Assembly (NCBI RefSeq): GCF_016583985.1
Contig: NZ_NRSD01000005.1
Location: forward strand, 178,176 to 242,175
Reading direction: 5' to 3'
DNA length: 64,000 nt
Source: Thiocapsa imhoffii
Lineage (GTDB): Bacteria > Pseudomonadota > Gammaproteobacteria > Chromatiales > Chromatiaceae
This document shows, piece by piece, positions 56,751 to 64,000 of the stretch. Numbering within the stretch: the stretch's first letter is position 1; each line of letters starts with the position of its first letter. Both the position numbers and the translations under genes were made by a program. The notes beneath the pieces were generated by a model. It saw only the letters and a program-made list of their open reading frames with translations. It was not told the DNA's origin and did no database searches.

Positions 56751-57953
56751 TCAGGCGCCGATCCAAGAAAGCGAGAGAAAGCCGGTCAAGACCAGCGCAT
56801 TGATGAGGTCGATCAGGAAGGCCCCTACGAGTGGAACGACGATGAAGGCCTGTGGTGCCGGGCCGTATTTCTGCGTGATGGCCTGCATGTTGGCGATGGC
56901 GGTCGCGGTCGCTCCCATCGCGAAGCCGCAGAACGCGGCCGACATCACCGCGCCCTCATAGTCGCGCCCGACCGCTCGGAACGTGAGCCAGGCGCCAAAC
57001 ACCAGTACCAGGGTCAGTTGGCCAACCAGAATCAGCAGCAGCGGACCCGCGAGGGTGACCACGCTCGCCAGGTTGAGGGCCATCATGGTCATCGCCAGAA
57101 ACAGCGACAGATTGAGCGAGGAGATCAGTTCCACGCCCTGATCACAGAGCTTCAGGCCAACCAGGCTGCCGGCGTTGCGAATGAGGACACCGAGGAGCAA
57201 ACACCAGAGAAAGCTCGGCAGGGTGATCGGCCCATCGCCAACCGCATCGGCGATCCATTGCCCGCCGATCACCGCGACCAAGGTGGCGGCGAGCACCGGG
57301 ACAAAGCGCGCACTGGTGAGCGGGGGAGGGGGTGCGGGCGCTGGTGGCCGCTGCGCAGTGGGCGAGATGCTGTCGCGCGATGCCCCGGCGAGGCGGTGGC
57401 GCGTGATCAGCCATTCGCCGAGCGGGCCGCCCGCGATGCCGCCGAGAATCAATCCCAGGGTCGCCGCTGTCATCGACAACTCCATGACCGACTGAAGGTT
57501 ATTGACCTCGGCGAAACGTTCGGCGTAGGCGGCGCCGGTGCCGTGTCCCCCAATCAGGGTGATACTGCCGCCAACGAGGCCCATCAGGGGGTGCAGGTCG
57601 AGGCCCCAGGCAATCAGGACGCCGACGATGTTCTGAAACAACAGAAAGGGAATCAACACCAACACGAACATCAGCAGCCGCCGTCCCCCCTGCTTGAGTA
57701 GACTCAGGTCGGCCGAGAGTCCAACGGCGGCAAAAAATGTCAGCAGCAGCACCGGACGCAAGCTGGCGACGAACTCGATATCGAGATCATTGAAGGCTCG
57801 AGCCGCGCTCAAGACCACGGCGAACAGCAGCCCGCCGGTGATTGGGTCTGGAATGTTGTAATGGGAGAGAAACGGGATCAGCCGATTGACGAACCGCCCC
57901 ACCAGCAACACCAGGGCCGCGACGAGCAGTGTTTCGAGTGGATGGATGATCAC
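56751..57953 (-). CDS. gltS: Sodium/glutamate symporter GltS
   Basis: 400 residues from GTG 57953. About ten membrane helices. Conserved segments: LPFLSHYNIPDPITGGLLFAVV-like start, VGGSITLIGGHGTGAAYAERFAE (about 128-150), and a C-terminal half SAAFCGFAMGATATAIANMQAI. Imports glutamate with Na+. It sits 6 bases after queE and 2 bases before the TAXI gene, all same strand, an unusual combination. Confidence 0.94.
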   Translation of the reverse strand: MIIHPLETLLVAALVLLVGRFVNRLIPFLSHYNIPDPITGGLLFAVVLSAARAFNDLDIEFVASLRPVLLLTFFAAVGLSADLSLLKQGGRRLLMFVLVLIPFLLFQNIVGVLIAWGLDLHPLMGLVGGSITLIGGHGTGAAYAERFAEVNNLQSVMELSMTAATLGLILGGIAGGPLGEWLITRHRLAGASRDSISPTAQRPPAPAPPPPLTSARFVPVLAATLVAVIGGQWIADAVGDGPITLPSFLWCLLLGVLIRNAGSLVGLKLCDQGVELISSLNLSLFLAMTMMALNLASVVTLAGPLLLILVGQLTLVLVFGAWLTFRAVGRDYEGAVMSAAFCGFAMGATATAIANMQAITQKYGPAPQAFIVVPLVGAFLIDLINALVLTGFLSLSWIGA

Positions 57954-57959
57954 CTTGAG

Positions 57960-58601
57960 TTATGGAATCCCAAGCAGTTTGTGGGTCTGCAGACTCAGGC
58001 GCCAATGCGGATGCGCCTTGCAGTAAGCGATGCAGCACTCGGTGTTCTCGGCGAGATCCGGGTCGTCGAGCGGTTGTAGAAAAAAGTGCTCGAAGGCCAA
58101 GTCGACGAACCGTTCGGGGGGCGCATCGCGTTGCGGGTAGACGAGCTTGAGTTCGTGACCGGCCAGCAGTTGCAGGGGGGCTGTTCCCTTGGGGCTGACG
58201 CAGATCCAATCGATCCCCGGCGGGGCCGCACAGGTGCCGTTGGTCTCGATCGCGACTTCGAAACCGCGCGCGTGCAACGCGGCAATTAGCGGTGCGTCCA
58301 ACTGCAACAGCGGCTCCCCGCCGGTGCAGACCACATAGGGCCGCGCCCGCGGGTCGCCGAGCGCGGGCCAGGTGGCGCGAATCCGCTCGGCCAAGGCCGC
58401 GGCGTCCGGGAAGGTCCCACCGCCCACACCGTCCGTGCCACGGAACTCCGTGTCACAGAAGCGGCAGATGGCCTGGTCCCGATCCGGCTCGCGCCCCGAC
58501 CAGAGATTGCACCCGGCGAAGCGGCAGAACACGGCCGCGCGACCGGTGCGCGCTCCCTCGCCCTGCAGGGTGTAGAAGATCTCCTTGACGCTGTAGCTCA
58601 T
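57960..58601 (-). CDS. queE: 7-carboxy-7-deazaguanine synthase QueE
   Basis: 213 residues from ATG 58601. Radical-SAM enzyme with the modified cluster motif CRFAGCNLWSG then CRFCDTEF (Cys spacing C-x14-C-x2-C class), VCTGGEPLLQLD and IETNGTCAAPPGIDWICVSPK. It makes CDG from 6-carboxy-tetrahydropterin on the way to preQ0. Overlaps queD by ATGA. Confidence 0.95.
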   Translation of the reverse strand: MSYSVKEIFYTLQGEGARTGRAAVFCRFAGCNLWSGREPDRDQAICRFCDTEFRGTDGVGGGTFPDAAALAERIRATWPALGDPRARPYVVCTGGEPLLQLDAPLIAALHARGFEVAIETNGTCAAPPGIDWICVSPKGTAPLQLLAGHELKLVYPQRDAPPERFVDLAFEHFFLQPLDDPDLAENTECCIAYCKAHPHWRLSLQTHKLLGIP

Positions 58602-59692
58602 GTCGGCAGGGCGGGACCCAGCGCCCCCCAGCACAGACTGACCCCGCAGCCGGGTGTGGTGTCGAGATCGATTCGATCAAGTTGCGGTAAGTGCGCGGCG
58701 ATATCCTCCCGGATCCACAGCGCCAGACTGCCCGGATCGGCATCACGCAACCCCGGCAGCGCATTCAAGGACTGATGATCAAGACGCGCATAGACCGGCT
58801 TGAACAGCCGCTTCACGTCGCCGTAGTCGACCGTCCAGCCCAACACGTCATCCAGCGGCGCGGTCAGGTGCAGGCGCAACTGATAACTGTGCCCGTGCAG
58901 CCGTCGCCGCGGATCGCCCGCGGGGGCGCGGCGCAGTTGCAGCGCGCTCTCGAAGCGTTGCTCCTTCCAGATGCGGTAATGCCGACCATCGAAGTGACAG
59001 CCCGCGGTGGCGGTCTCGTAGACCGTGATCCAGGAGAGGGTCGGCAACACCGGGATCAACTGCTGCCACAGCCACTGTGCCAGCATCTCGCTGGTGGGGT
59101 TCTCCAAGCCCGGCAGATCGTTCAGACAGGCATAGTGCAACTGCTCGTGCAGCGGCGCCCACAGGGCCGCGAGTTGGTCGAACTCGATCCCCATGTCCTG
59201 GCCGCGCAAATCCTGCTGAGCATGTAGGATCACCTCGAAGCCGTGACCATGCATGCGTCCACACTGATGACCGTCCGGGACGTTCGGCAGACGATGGGCC
59301 GCCTCGAATCGAAACCGATGCCACAGGTGCACCTGTTCGGCGGCGTCTAGGTCCGCCCCCTGATCCCGGGTACTCTGCACCCCCACCACCGCCAACCCCG
59401 GCACCGCGAGACCCTGGCGGATCCAGCGCGCGAGGTTCTCATCGGTCGGAATCGGCAACTGCTCGTTGAGATCACCATAGTCGAGCGCCGCCACACAGGA
59501 CGCCAGCGCCGCCCTCAACGCATCGGCCTCACCGCCCGGACAGTCTCCCCAACCCGACGGCAGCTCTGCGCGCACCTTGGCCGTGAAACTGTGCCCGTGC
59601 AGGCGCCGCGCCCGATGCCCGGCCGGCAAGATCGCCACCCGTCGCGCCGCCTCGAACGGCACCGCGGCGACTTGGAACAAGCGCTCGCTCAT
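58598..59692 (-). CDS. queD: Three-domain 6-carboxytetrahydropterin synthase (QueD)
   Basis: 364 residues from ATG 59692. Normal QueD has ~120-140. It contains three tandem PTPS-type domains. Domain 1 (~1-120) has ARRLHGHSF. Domain 2 (~125-245) is canonical: FEAAHRLPNV, CGRMHGHGF with the catalytic Cys and zinc His, then LDHxSLN-like HYACLNDLPG. Domain 3 (~255-364) has RRRLHGHSY and LDHQSLNALPG. Only domain 2 keeps Cys before the HGH motif, so it is the likely catalytic unit. One base separates it from queC. Confidence 0.92.
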   Translation of the reverse strand: MSERLFQVAAVPFEAARRVAILPAGHRARRLHGHSFTAKVRAELPSGWGDCPGGEADALRAALASCVAALDYGDLNEQLPIPTDENLARWIRQGLAVPGLAVVGVQSTRDQGADLDAAEQVHLWHRFRFEAAHRLPNVPDGHQCGRMHGHGFEVILHAQQDLRGQDMGIEFDQLAALWAPLHEQLHYACLNDLPGLENPTSEMLAQWLWQQLIPVLPTLSWITVYETATAGCHFDGRHYRIWKEQRFESALQLRRAPAGDPRRRLHGHSYQLRLHLTAPLDDVLGWTVDYGDVKRLFKPVYARLDHQSLNALPGLRDADPGSLALWIREDIAAHLPQLDRIDLDTTPGCGVSLCWGALGPALPT

Positions 59693-59693
59693 C

Positions 59694-60407
59694 TCAGCAC
59701 GCTCCAAAGCGCACGCGCAGCGGGTCGGGCTGCCCGGCTTGCGCGAAGCCTTTCGCCCGCAACAGACAGGCATCGCACTGCCCGCAAGGGCGCCCGTCCG
59801 GCCCCGGATCATAACAACTGCTGGTCAGACCATAGTCGACCCCCAAGGCTAGACCCCGCGTGATGATCTCGGCCTTGGTCAGGTCGATCAGGGGCGCGTG
59901 AATCTGGAGCTGCTGGCGGCCCTCAACCCCAGCGGCGGTCGCCAGGTTGGCCATCCGCTCATAGGCGGCGATGTACTCCGGTCGGCAATCCGGATACCCC
60001 GAATAGTCGAGCGCATTCACCCCGATGAAGAGATCGCTCGAGCCCAGCACCTCCGCCCAGGCTAATGCGAAGGAGAGGAACACGGTATTGCGCGCCGGGA
60101 CATAAGTGACCGGGATGCCGTGCCCCATCGCCTCAATGCTGCGCCCCTTGGGCACCGCCAAGGCACTAGTGAGGGCCGAACCACCGAACCGCCGCAGATC
60201 AATGTCCGCGATCACATGCTCCACCACCCCCATCACCGCGGCGACCTGGGCGGCACAATTCAACTCGACGGCATGGCGTTGCCCGTAACGGAACGACAAG
60301 GCATAGGGCGCAAATCCAGCGGCCTTGGCCAGCGCCAGCACCGTCGTGGAGTCGAGCCCGCCGCTCAGCAACACCACGGCCTTCTTCAGTGGGGCATTAG
60401 ACGTCAT
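59694..60407 (-). CDS. queC: 7-cyano-7-deazaguanine synthase QueC
   Basis: 237 residues. PP-loop [10 protein letters not shown] (about 14-23), [41 protein letters not shown] and the zinc cluster [17 protein letters not shown] (C-x7-CxxC type). Makes preQ0 from CDG. Head of queC-queD-queE-gltS-TAXI on the minus strand. Confidence 0.96.
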   Translation of the reverse strand: MTSNAPLKKAVVLLSGGLDSTTVLALAKAAGFAPYALSFRYGQRHAVELNCAAQVAAVMGVVEHVIADIDLRRFGGSALTSALAVPKGRSIEAMGHGIPVTYVPARNTVFLSFALAWAEVLGSSDLFIGVNALDYSGYPDCRPEYIAAYERMANLATAAGVEGRQQLQIHAPLIDLTKAEIITRGLALGVDYGLTSSCYDPGPDGRPCGQCDACLLRAKGFAQAGQPDPLRVRFGAC

Positions 60408-60790
60408 GGAAGAGATCCGGCTGGTGGGGCGGTGGTGGCTCGATGGCGGTCATGTCAGCGGCGGGGTCATCGACTGAGAATTCGATCGTCAATAGCATAT
60501 TCGTTCTCGTGTGCGAGCGCACGGGGCACGGATCACCACGTCGCTCGGACGAGCGCACCTGTCGATCTGATCCCGGCGATTGCCTAGCGTCGTCTGGAGC
60601 AGACCGAGCTGCAAAGCCTGATCCGCCGGGAGGAACACTTCGAGGCCGAGCTGGAGCCCAGCGCTCAAAGAGAAGGGGCGGCATAAGGCCATCGACCGGA
60701 TCAGTGTCGCGCTCAGCGTGCGCGACCCCGTCACCCATGATCATCGGATGCAAGTGACGAGGCGCGCTTGGGGGATCGGCCGACGCTCGG
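60408..60790. other. Intergenic region sbtB to queC
   Basis: 383 bases. A 32-codon frame on the minus strand (ATG 60495 to stop at 60397) reads [20 protein letters not shown] and ends 11 bases into queC; it could be a leader peptide, but it is weakly supported. A plus-strand fragment at 60588-60686 looks like an amphipathic protein tail with no start. No riboswitch (preQ1) fold was recognised. Confidence 0.35.
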
Positions 60791-61105
60791 TCAGAGTCGA
60801 TGGGCGTGCAGCACCTCGATCGTGTCGAGATAGGCGATCCCGGAGAAGTTGTTGAAGTATTTGTTGGCGATGGTCTCCGCGAGCTGTCGTGCCATGTCCT
60901 CGTCTGTTGTGATGACGTCGAGTTTGACGTTGGAGAAGGTCTCCGAGACCGCCGGTTGGCCGCTCGAACGCGTGTTGCGGCTGCCCTGACCGCTGGCCGC
61001 CGTCACCGTGTAGCCGGTGGCACCGGATGCCTTGATCAGCTTGACGATCTCCCTTAACAGCACCTTTTCAGTGATGATCACAAGCTTGCTTGCTTGCTGT
61101 GACAT
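60791..61105 (-). CDS. sbtB: PII-like bicarbonate-transport regulator SbtB
   Basis: 104 residues, ferredoxin-like PII fold (KLVIITEKVLLREIVKLIKASGATGYTV, NVKLDVITTDEDMARQLAETIANKYF). The T-loop region (GQGSRNTRSSGQPA) lacks the uridylylated Tyr of GlnB. The C-terminal redox R-loop with two Cys seen in some SbtB is missing. It binds adenine nucleotides and controls SbtA in cyanobacteria. Good GGAG ribosome-binding site. Directly follows sbtA (18 bases). Confidence 0.88.
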   Translation of the reverse strand: MSQQASKLVIITEKVLLREIVKLIKASGATGYTVTAASGQGSRNTRSSGQPAVSETFSNVKLDVITTDEDMARQLAETIANKYFNNFSGIAYLDTIEVLHAHRL

Positions 61106-61123
61106 TGCAGCATCTCCTAATGG

Positions 61124-62134
61124 TCAGGTTCCGAACACCACCTGGGACAAGCCGAGGAAGAGTGGGATCCCGATCGCGATGGCCACGGGTGTCCCGACAC
61201 TGGTCGAGGCCCCGACATAGGCCGATGGGTTAGCACTCGGAATGCCAGCGCGTAAGGTCGGTGGCCCCGAGATGTCCGAGCTGGAGCTTGCGAGGATCGC
61301 GAGCAGGACCACACCTCCGGGGCTGAAGCCAGTGAGCACATGGGCCACGTAGCCCAGTGCGAAGGCGATCAGCCCGTTCAGGAGCGGCGCGATGGCGGCA
61401 TAGATTGCGAACCAATGGGCGACTCGGCGCAGCTCGTTGAGGCGAGCATAGGCCTCCATCCCCATCACCAGCATCAGCACCGAGAGCAGACCACGGAAAA
61501 GCGGGTCGTAGAAACCCTCGAAGATCTGTTCGGGACGGGTGAACAAACCAAGTGCGATGCCGAGTAACATCGCGCTGAGCGCCGAGCCTTGGAGACTTTC
61601 CTTCACGATCGGCCAGATCCGCACCTTCTCGCTGGAGCCATCGCGGCGTTTCAGGTACAGATTCGCGAGCACGATAGCCACGACCAGCGCGGGGATATCC
61701 ATGAACGGATAGAGCGCCGGCGCCCAGTGCTCGTAGTCGATCCCTTCGCTTTCGAGCACGACGATTGCCGCGGCGAGGGTCGAGCCGCTCACGGCGCCAA
61801 AGAGTCCAGCGGTCGCGATGCCGTCCTCGGTGCGCACGCTCGGCAAGAGCGCCAGCGTGAAGCGGCCGATCAGGACGATCCCGGCGCCGATGAGCACGGC
61901 GAACAAGGCCGGGAGCAGCATGTCGGCCAGATTCGCCTCGCGGATCGACATCCCGCCGTCGAGCCCAACGCGCATCAACAGCATAAAGACGATGAACTTA
62001 TAGATCGACTCGGGAATCTCGAGTCGACTGCCCAAGGCGGCGATCAGAATACCGCCGAGTAGGAACGCGAGCGTCGGCGATTGAAGCTGCGCGAGCAGGC
62101 GCGTGGCAAAGTCAAGTAGTGCATCCAAAATCAT
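61124..62134 (-). CDS. sbtA: Sodium-dependent bicarbonate transporter SbtA
   Basis: 336 residues from ATG 62134 with GGAGGG upstream (an in-frame GTG/ATG at 62224 adds 30 polar residues). About ten membrane helices in two halves: GSRLEIPESIYKFIVFMLLMRVGLDGG, GLFGAVSGSTLAAAIVVLE, GMEAYARLNEL, and SSSSDISGPPTLRAGIPSANPSAYVGASTSVGTP. Supports carbon concentration for autotrophic growth. Paired with sbtB as in cyanobacteria and chemolithoautotrophs. Confidence 0.93.
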   Translation of the reverse strand: MILDALLDFATRLLAQLQSPTLAFLLGGILIAALGSRLEIPESIYKFIVFMLLMRVGLDGGMSIREANLADMLLPALFAVLIGAGIVLIGRFTLALLPSVRTEDGIATAGLFGAVSGSTLAAAIVVLESEGIDYEHWAPALYPFMDIPALVVAIVLANLYLKRRDGSSEKVRIWPIVKESLQGSALSAMLLGIALGLFTRPEQIFEGFYDPLFRGLLSVLMLVMGMEAYARLNELRRVAHWFAIYAAIAPLLNGLIAFALGYVAHVLTGFSPGGVVLLAILASSSSDISGPPTLRAGIPSANPSAYVGASTSVGTPVAIAIGIPLFLGLSQVVFGT

Positions 62135-62224
62135 GTCCCTCCACAAGATGAGAGTCAGATGAGCGAATGCCAGTGCCTCCTGAAAGGATTGGCGAACCAG
62201 TGCGTTCGCGCTGGACTCGACCAC

Positions 62225-62502
62225 CCCAGCCCGACCGTCAGCGGGTCAGGATCGGGGGCTCAACCGCTGCTCCATGCATCGAACGGGCGCAGGCTTGGAT
62301 GGACATTGGTCTGAGACCGATCCGCTTCATGAGCGGAGAGACATGATTTTTTCAGGTACTCACCATCGGAAAAGATTGATGGGTTCGGGAAAATCTCAGG
62401 GTGTCCGGAGAAAAATCATGAGGAACCCTGGGGAGAGTAGAATGAGGTGGATCCGATTCACACGCCGACGTGTCCGGCCCCCCTTGTTGCAGGCTCACCA
62501 AG
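62225..62502. other. Intergenic region sbtA to trmO
   Basis: 278 bases between divergent genes. Contains a 6-bp hairpin TCCGCT-tcatg-AGCGGA (62321-62337) followed ten bases later by a T-run (62347-62352), a weak plus-strand terminator candidate. No gene found. Confidence 0.4.
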
Positions 62503-63039
62503 ATGCAGATTCAATTCACCCCCATCGGGATCATTCACTCGCCTTATGCGATGCCGTCCGATATGCCAATCCAACCGACCGGGGCGGTCGGTATCCAGGG
62601 CGAGGTTGAGGTGTTCGAGCCGTTTCGAGAGGGGTTGGCGGACCTTGAGGGGTTCTCGCACCTCTTCCTGCTCTACCATTTGCATCGGAGTCACGGATAC
62701 AAACTGCGGGTGGTGCCCTTTTTGGATCCTCAGCCGCGCGGGCTCTTCGCGACGCGCGCCCCGGCGCGGCCGAATCCGATCGGTCTCTCAGTGGTCCGGT
62801 TGGAAGGCATCCTCGAGGGTGTGTTGCGGATCAGCGGGGTGGATGTGCTCGACGGGACCCCATTGCTGGACATCAAGCCCTATGTCCCAGCCTTTGATGC
62901 CCCGAACGAGGTGCGGTGCGGGTGGCTCGAGCACGCCGGGACCGTGGTCGCCGGCCATCGGTCGGATGACCGCTTTCAGCAGACTGGACAGCAGAGTGGG
63001 CACACGGGACCGAGCGAGTCGGAGGAGGGCGCTGGCTGA
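62503..63039 (+). CDS. trmO: tRNA (N6-threonylcarbamoyladenosine(37)-N6)-methyltransferase TrmO
   Basis: 178 residues from ATG 62503. Beta-barrel SAM-dependent enzyme with FTPIGIIHSPY, RGLFATRAPARPNPIGLSVV (signature, about 86-105) and DVLDGTPLLDIKPYVP. Methylates t6A37 of tRNA-Thr(GGU). The last ~30 residues are a polar extension. Confidence 0.9.
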   Translation: MQIQFTPIGIIHSPYAMPSDMPIQPTGAVGIQGEVEVFEPFREGLADLEGFSHLFLLYHLHRSHGYKLRVVPFLDPQPRGLFATRAPARPNPIGLSVVRLEGILEGVLRISGVDVLDGTPLLDIKPYVPAFDAPNEVRCGWLEHAGTVVAGHRSDDRFQQTGQQSGHTGPSESEEGAG

Positions 63040-63140
63040 TGTTGGCATGTGGAGCGTGTCGGGCGAACTCGGCCAGGTCGCGCCGCGATCCTCATAGGCA
63101 TCCCTGCCGTGCGAGGATTCTGGCTGAACAGAATCTGCGA

Positions 63141-63554
63141 TCAGCTCAACTGCTCTTGCGGATCCCTAGGTGCGGAGCCTTGTTCAGTGCTGGCATCCTG
63201 AGTCAAATATTCGATCGCCGATCCGGCAACGGAACCGACGGCCGCGCCAACCACGGCTGAAGCGCCAACCGCGACACCACTCCAAAAGCTTGCAGCCGCG
63301 GCACCCGCGGCACCAGCAATGAGGCCCGCAACATCAGCGTTGACCACTTCGCCGATAGCGGATCCGCCGTCGCTGTCCTCCTCATCGTTCTGGCCTACCG
63401 CTGGACGAATTCTGAAGAATTCCAGCGCGGACTGGGTCGAGGAATCGATCAGGGGGCGGACCAAGACCAGGAGCTCGGCCTCATCCTTGGTTTCGGGTTT
63501 CGGCAGCGGAATCCGTGGAAGTTCTTGTTCAATGATCAGTTGAGCATTTTTTTG
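63141..63554 (-). pseudogene. Gene for a glycine-zipper protein cut at its 5' end by an insertion sequence
   Basis: The frame is open from the stop at 63141 up to and into the ISL3 element, with no ATG, GTG or suitable start before the element boundary; the only internal candidate is TTG 63464. It encodes a charged Pro-rich N-part (EQELPRIPLPKPETKDEAELL), a VRPLIDSSTQSALEFFRIRP segment, and a Gly/Ala-rich helix-forming tail (GLIAGAAGAAAASFWSGVAV then GAAVGSVAGSAIEYL), like glycine-zipper membrane or pore proteins. The 5' part is presumably on the far side of the IS. Family unknown. Confidence 0.5.
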
Positions 63555-64000
63555 GGCTCTCCCGGATCTCAGGGGGTCATGTTATCATATAAATCAGTTA
63601 CTTGATGGCGGTGCTCCGCTAAAATGTCATTCGAGCGCTTTTGATGATGACTTTCGATAATGATACGATTCAGGCCCTTTTAAATCTTCCTGACCTCGCA
63701 ATTGAACGGGTGGTTTTAGGTGAACGTAAAACGTTGAGAATTGACGTTCATAGTACCCTAGAAGGAACGCAGTGTCACCGTTGTGGCAAGCCGATTCATC
63801 ATGCTTATGGTTTGGGTAATGAGATCGAACTTCGACATTTGCCGCTACTCGAATACCGAGTGCTGTTGATCTGACGTCCTAAGCGCTATCAATGTCGCTC
63901 CTGCGAAGGGCATCCAACGACAAGTCAAACCCTGTCATGGTATACGCCACGTGCCTCAGTCACAAAAGCTTTCGAGCAACAGATGCTTTTGGAATTGATC
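63555..64000 (+). mobile_element. Left end of an ISL3-family insertion sequence (partial)
   Basis: Begins near 63555 with GGCTCTCCCGGATCTCAGGGG, the style of ISL3 terminal inverted repeats, followed ~85 bases later by the transposase start. GC content drops relative to the genes to the left. The right end and the target duplication lie outside the window. The flanking 8 bases at the left are T-rich. Confidence 0.6.
63641..64000 (+). pseudogene. ISL3-family transposase with an in-frame UGA, running off the window
   Basis: ATG 63641 opens a frame with the ISL3 N-terminal zinc finger (CHRCGKPIHHAYG, then RHLPLLEYRVLLI). TGA at 63872-63874 interrupts it, but the same frame continues as RPKRYQCRSCEGHPTTSQTL up to the window end. 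The family has Arg at about this place, so a single CGA-to-TGA change explains it. Probably inactive unless UGA is read through. Confidence 0.75.

Noticed and set aside
60588..60686. Short plus-strand frame resembling a protein tail between sbtB and queC
   Set aside because: No start codon or ribosome-binding site, preceded by a stop; kept only as a note in the gap entry.

Overview
The window is high-GC, tightly packed gammaproteobacterial DNA. Gene content points to the Chromatiales (purple sulfur bacteria and relatives): a full 14-gene nuoA-N operon, a SbtA/SbtB bicarbonate-uptake pair, FolE2 plus queuosine genes, a V-type ATPase D subunit, a CIRCE-controlled groESL, a tmRNA tag ANDDNYALAA and several GGDEF/EAL proteins. 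The genus cannot be fixed from sequence reading alone.

Positions 1-11,000 are an accessory defence island abutting the 3' end of the tmRNA gene. A minus-strand chain runs hsdM, an AlbA_2/GHKL-type ATPase, a chimeric ORF ending in a second copy of the hsdM 3' end, hsdS, ptuA, ptuB (Septu), an 18-codon mini-ORF, a zeta-like P-loop kinase and a 64-residue partner. Successive genes overlap by 4 to 10 bases (mostly ATGA) or abut exactly, so the whole chain looks translationally coupled. No hsdR is present in the window. Further right are a possible plus-strand small RNA with its own promoter and terminator (8277-8393), a second minus-strand operon (winged-helix regulator, DUF3800 protein, possible RNase-like protein) and a recombinase-like gene.

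Positions 11,200-31,400 are core chromosome: ssrA and smpB (minus), then tpiA, secG, tRNA-Leu(GAG), nuoABCDEFGHIJKLMN, dapA and bamC (plus), followed by a metallo-beta-lactamase-fold protein to 32,176.

Positions 32,200-47,000 hold mostly minus-strand genes: a Ca2+-type P-type ATPase, an ankyrin lipoprotein, a K+ channel, groEL/groES with CIRCE, an orphan V-ATPase D subunit beside an XpaC-family protein, an exported repeat protein, a MenH-like hydrolase, folE2, ispA and xseB. tcdA and a small membrane protein are on the plus strand.

Positions 47,000-64,000 contain two convergent GGDEF/EAL genes, ettA, mobB, a methyltransferase, tRNA-Ser(GGA), an orphan TAXI binding lipoprotein next to gltS, queE-queD-queC with a three-domain QueD, sbtA-sbtB and trmO. 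At the right edge a glycine-rich gene is cut by an ISL3-type insertion sequence whose transposase frame carries an in-frame UGA.
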